DNA of 7,273 nucleotides from Deltaproteobacteria bacterium UBA5754 (GTDB lineage Bacteria; Desulfobacterota; Dissulfuribacteria; Dissulfuribacterales; UBA5754), in the NCBI GenBank assembly GCA_002419025.1, contig DIFG01000071.1, forward strand, positions 28,604 through 35,876, written 5' to 3'. Made by a program: the position numbers and the translations under genes. Below the pieces are notes generated by a model. The model made no database searches. It was not told where the DNA came from and worked only from the letters and a program-made list of their open reading frames with translations. Below, piece by piece: positions 6,762 through 7,273 of this stretch (position 1 is its first letter; every line of letters starts with the position of its first letter).

Positions 6762-7225
6762 CCGTTAAAGGCCACCTCTATGACAAACGCACCGTTAGGG
6801 GTCTCGAAAGGCATGGCAAGCCGTGGTCCGTTGGATATGTGCTTGATGGTGTGGTTCACACCGGAGACCACCATGGGCGTCCCGGACTGGAGTGAGATCC
6901 CCTCTCGCTCAAGACGTCTTCGGGCATCTCCGCAGATCATGTTGGTAAGTTCCCCGACAGCGTCCTTGACCTCATCCGTGATGCTGTCTACGGAAGAGCC
7001 GAAAAGGCTCGAGACAACCGCACAGATACAGGGCCTTTCAAAGGAAATGGACATGGACCCCTGGGCCTTGCCTGTGATGCCGATAACGCCTGAAACGTCC
7101 CCCATGGCCTCGAAATGCTGTTTGAGAAAAGGCCTTCCAGGGGCCGGCTCGATCATGGCCATGGTCTTGAGGACATTGACCGCCGCTTCCAAAAAAGGAT
7201 TGATGATCCTGGCATCCATCTTCAT
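6758..7225 (-). CDS. cheX: CheX-family CheY-P phosphatase
   Basis: This cytoplasmic protein of 155 residues belongs to the CheC/CheX/FliY phosphatase group. CheX dephosphorylates CheY-P and so ends the signal to the flagellar motor or another output. The N-terminus ARIINPFLEAAVNVLKTMA (5-23) is typical. The catalytic helix carries E92 and N95 in GELTNMICGDARR (91-103), the ExxN pair that positions the attacking water. The C-terminal segment NHTIKHISNGP (124-134) and PFETPNGAFVIEV (139-151) are also characteristic. The protein is full length. An in-frame stop upstream (near 7264-7262) rules out a longer ATG start; M3 at 7219 is the alternative. The Shine-Dalgarno is weak (gagaga, 7231-7236 read on the - strand). 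No other chemotaxis gene is in the window. Its stop codon overlaps that of the CDF gene, with which it converges. Confidence 0.92.
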   Translation of the reverse strand: MKMDARIINPFLEAAVNVLKTMAMIEPAPGRPFLKQHFEAMGDVSGVIGITGKAQGSMSISFERPCICAVVSSLFGSSVDSITDEVKDAVGELTNMICGDARRRLEREGISLQSGTPMVVSGVNHTIKHISNGPRLAMPFETPNGAFVIEVAFNG

Positions 7226-7273
7226 CTCTATCTCTCGCCCCCCTCTTGAAAAACTGGCTCTTCGTCATTTCGT

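Noticed and set aside
7038..7268. Second - strand open frame at the window end (starts MTKSQFFK)
   Set aside because: It overlaps the start of cheX in another frame, where cheX has strong family motifs; no recognisable content.

Overview
The window is a stretch of a moderately GC-rich bacterial chromosome. It has three co-oriented genes on the + strand, then one convergent gene on the - strand, preceded by about 750 bases of repeats, a dead transposase and a probable control region. The protein types fit a Desulfobacterota-like (deltaproteobacterial) anaerobe or microaerophile: a B12-dependent ribonucleotide reductase with TSCPD domain and zinc ribbon, a CheX of the INPFIEA type, and a cation diffusion facilitator (CDF) carrying a NifX-like tail. 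The taxonomic call is inference from family resemblance only.

Layout. Positions 1-106 hold one copy (cut by the window edge) of a structured intergenic repeat. Positions 107-510 hold a frameshifted C-terminal remnant of an IS200-like / REP-associated (Y1) transposase on the - strand. A second, complete copy of the repeat (590-723) lies on the other side in opposite orientation. Without gaps, the two copies match at 88 of 106 positions by hand count. Three adjacent base pairs of their inner stem have changed in a compensatory way, so the fold appears to have been under selection. Between the transposase remnant and the second copy (520-585) are candidate sigma70 promoter elements and two tentative NrdR-like boxes 31 bp apart. 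These would control nrdJ, and the second repeat copy would then be transcribed within the nrdJ leader.

Genes. nrdJ (756-3020) encodes a class II ribonucleotide reductase that makes dNTPs without oxygen. A 28-base heptanucleotide tandem repeat fills the gap to comEC (3085-5586), a three-domain DNA-uptake channel protein. comEC overlaps by one base the start of a CDF-family metal exporter (5586-6761) that carries a C-terminal NifX/NafY-like (Nitro_FeMo-Co) domain. A CheX-family CheY-P phosphatase (7225-6758, - strand) converges on it with overlapping stop codons. The three + strand genes may be co-transcribed, but their functions do not form an obvious pathway. No CRISPR array, tRNA, rRNA or complete mobile element was seen. 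The least routine items are the covarying repeat around the transposase remnant and the CDF-NifX fusion.
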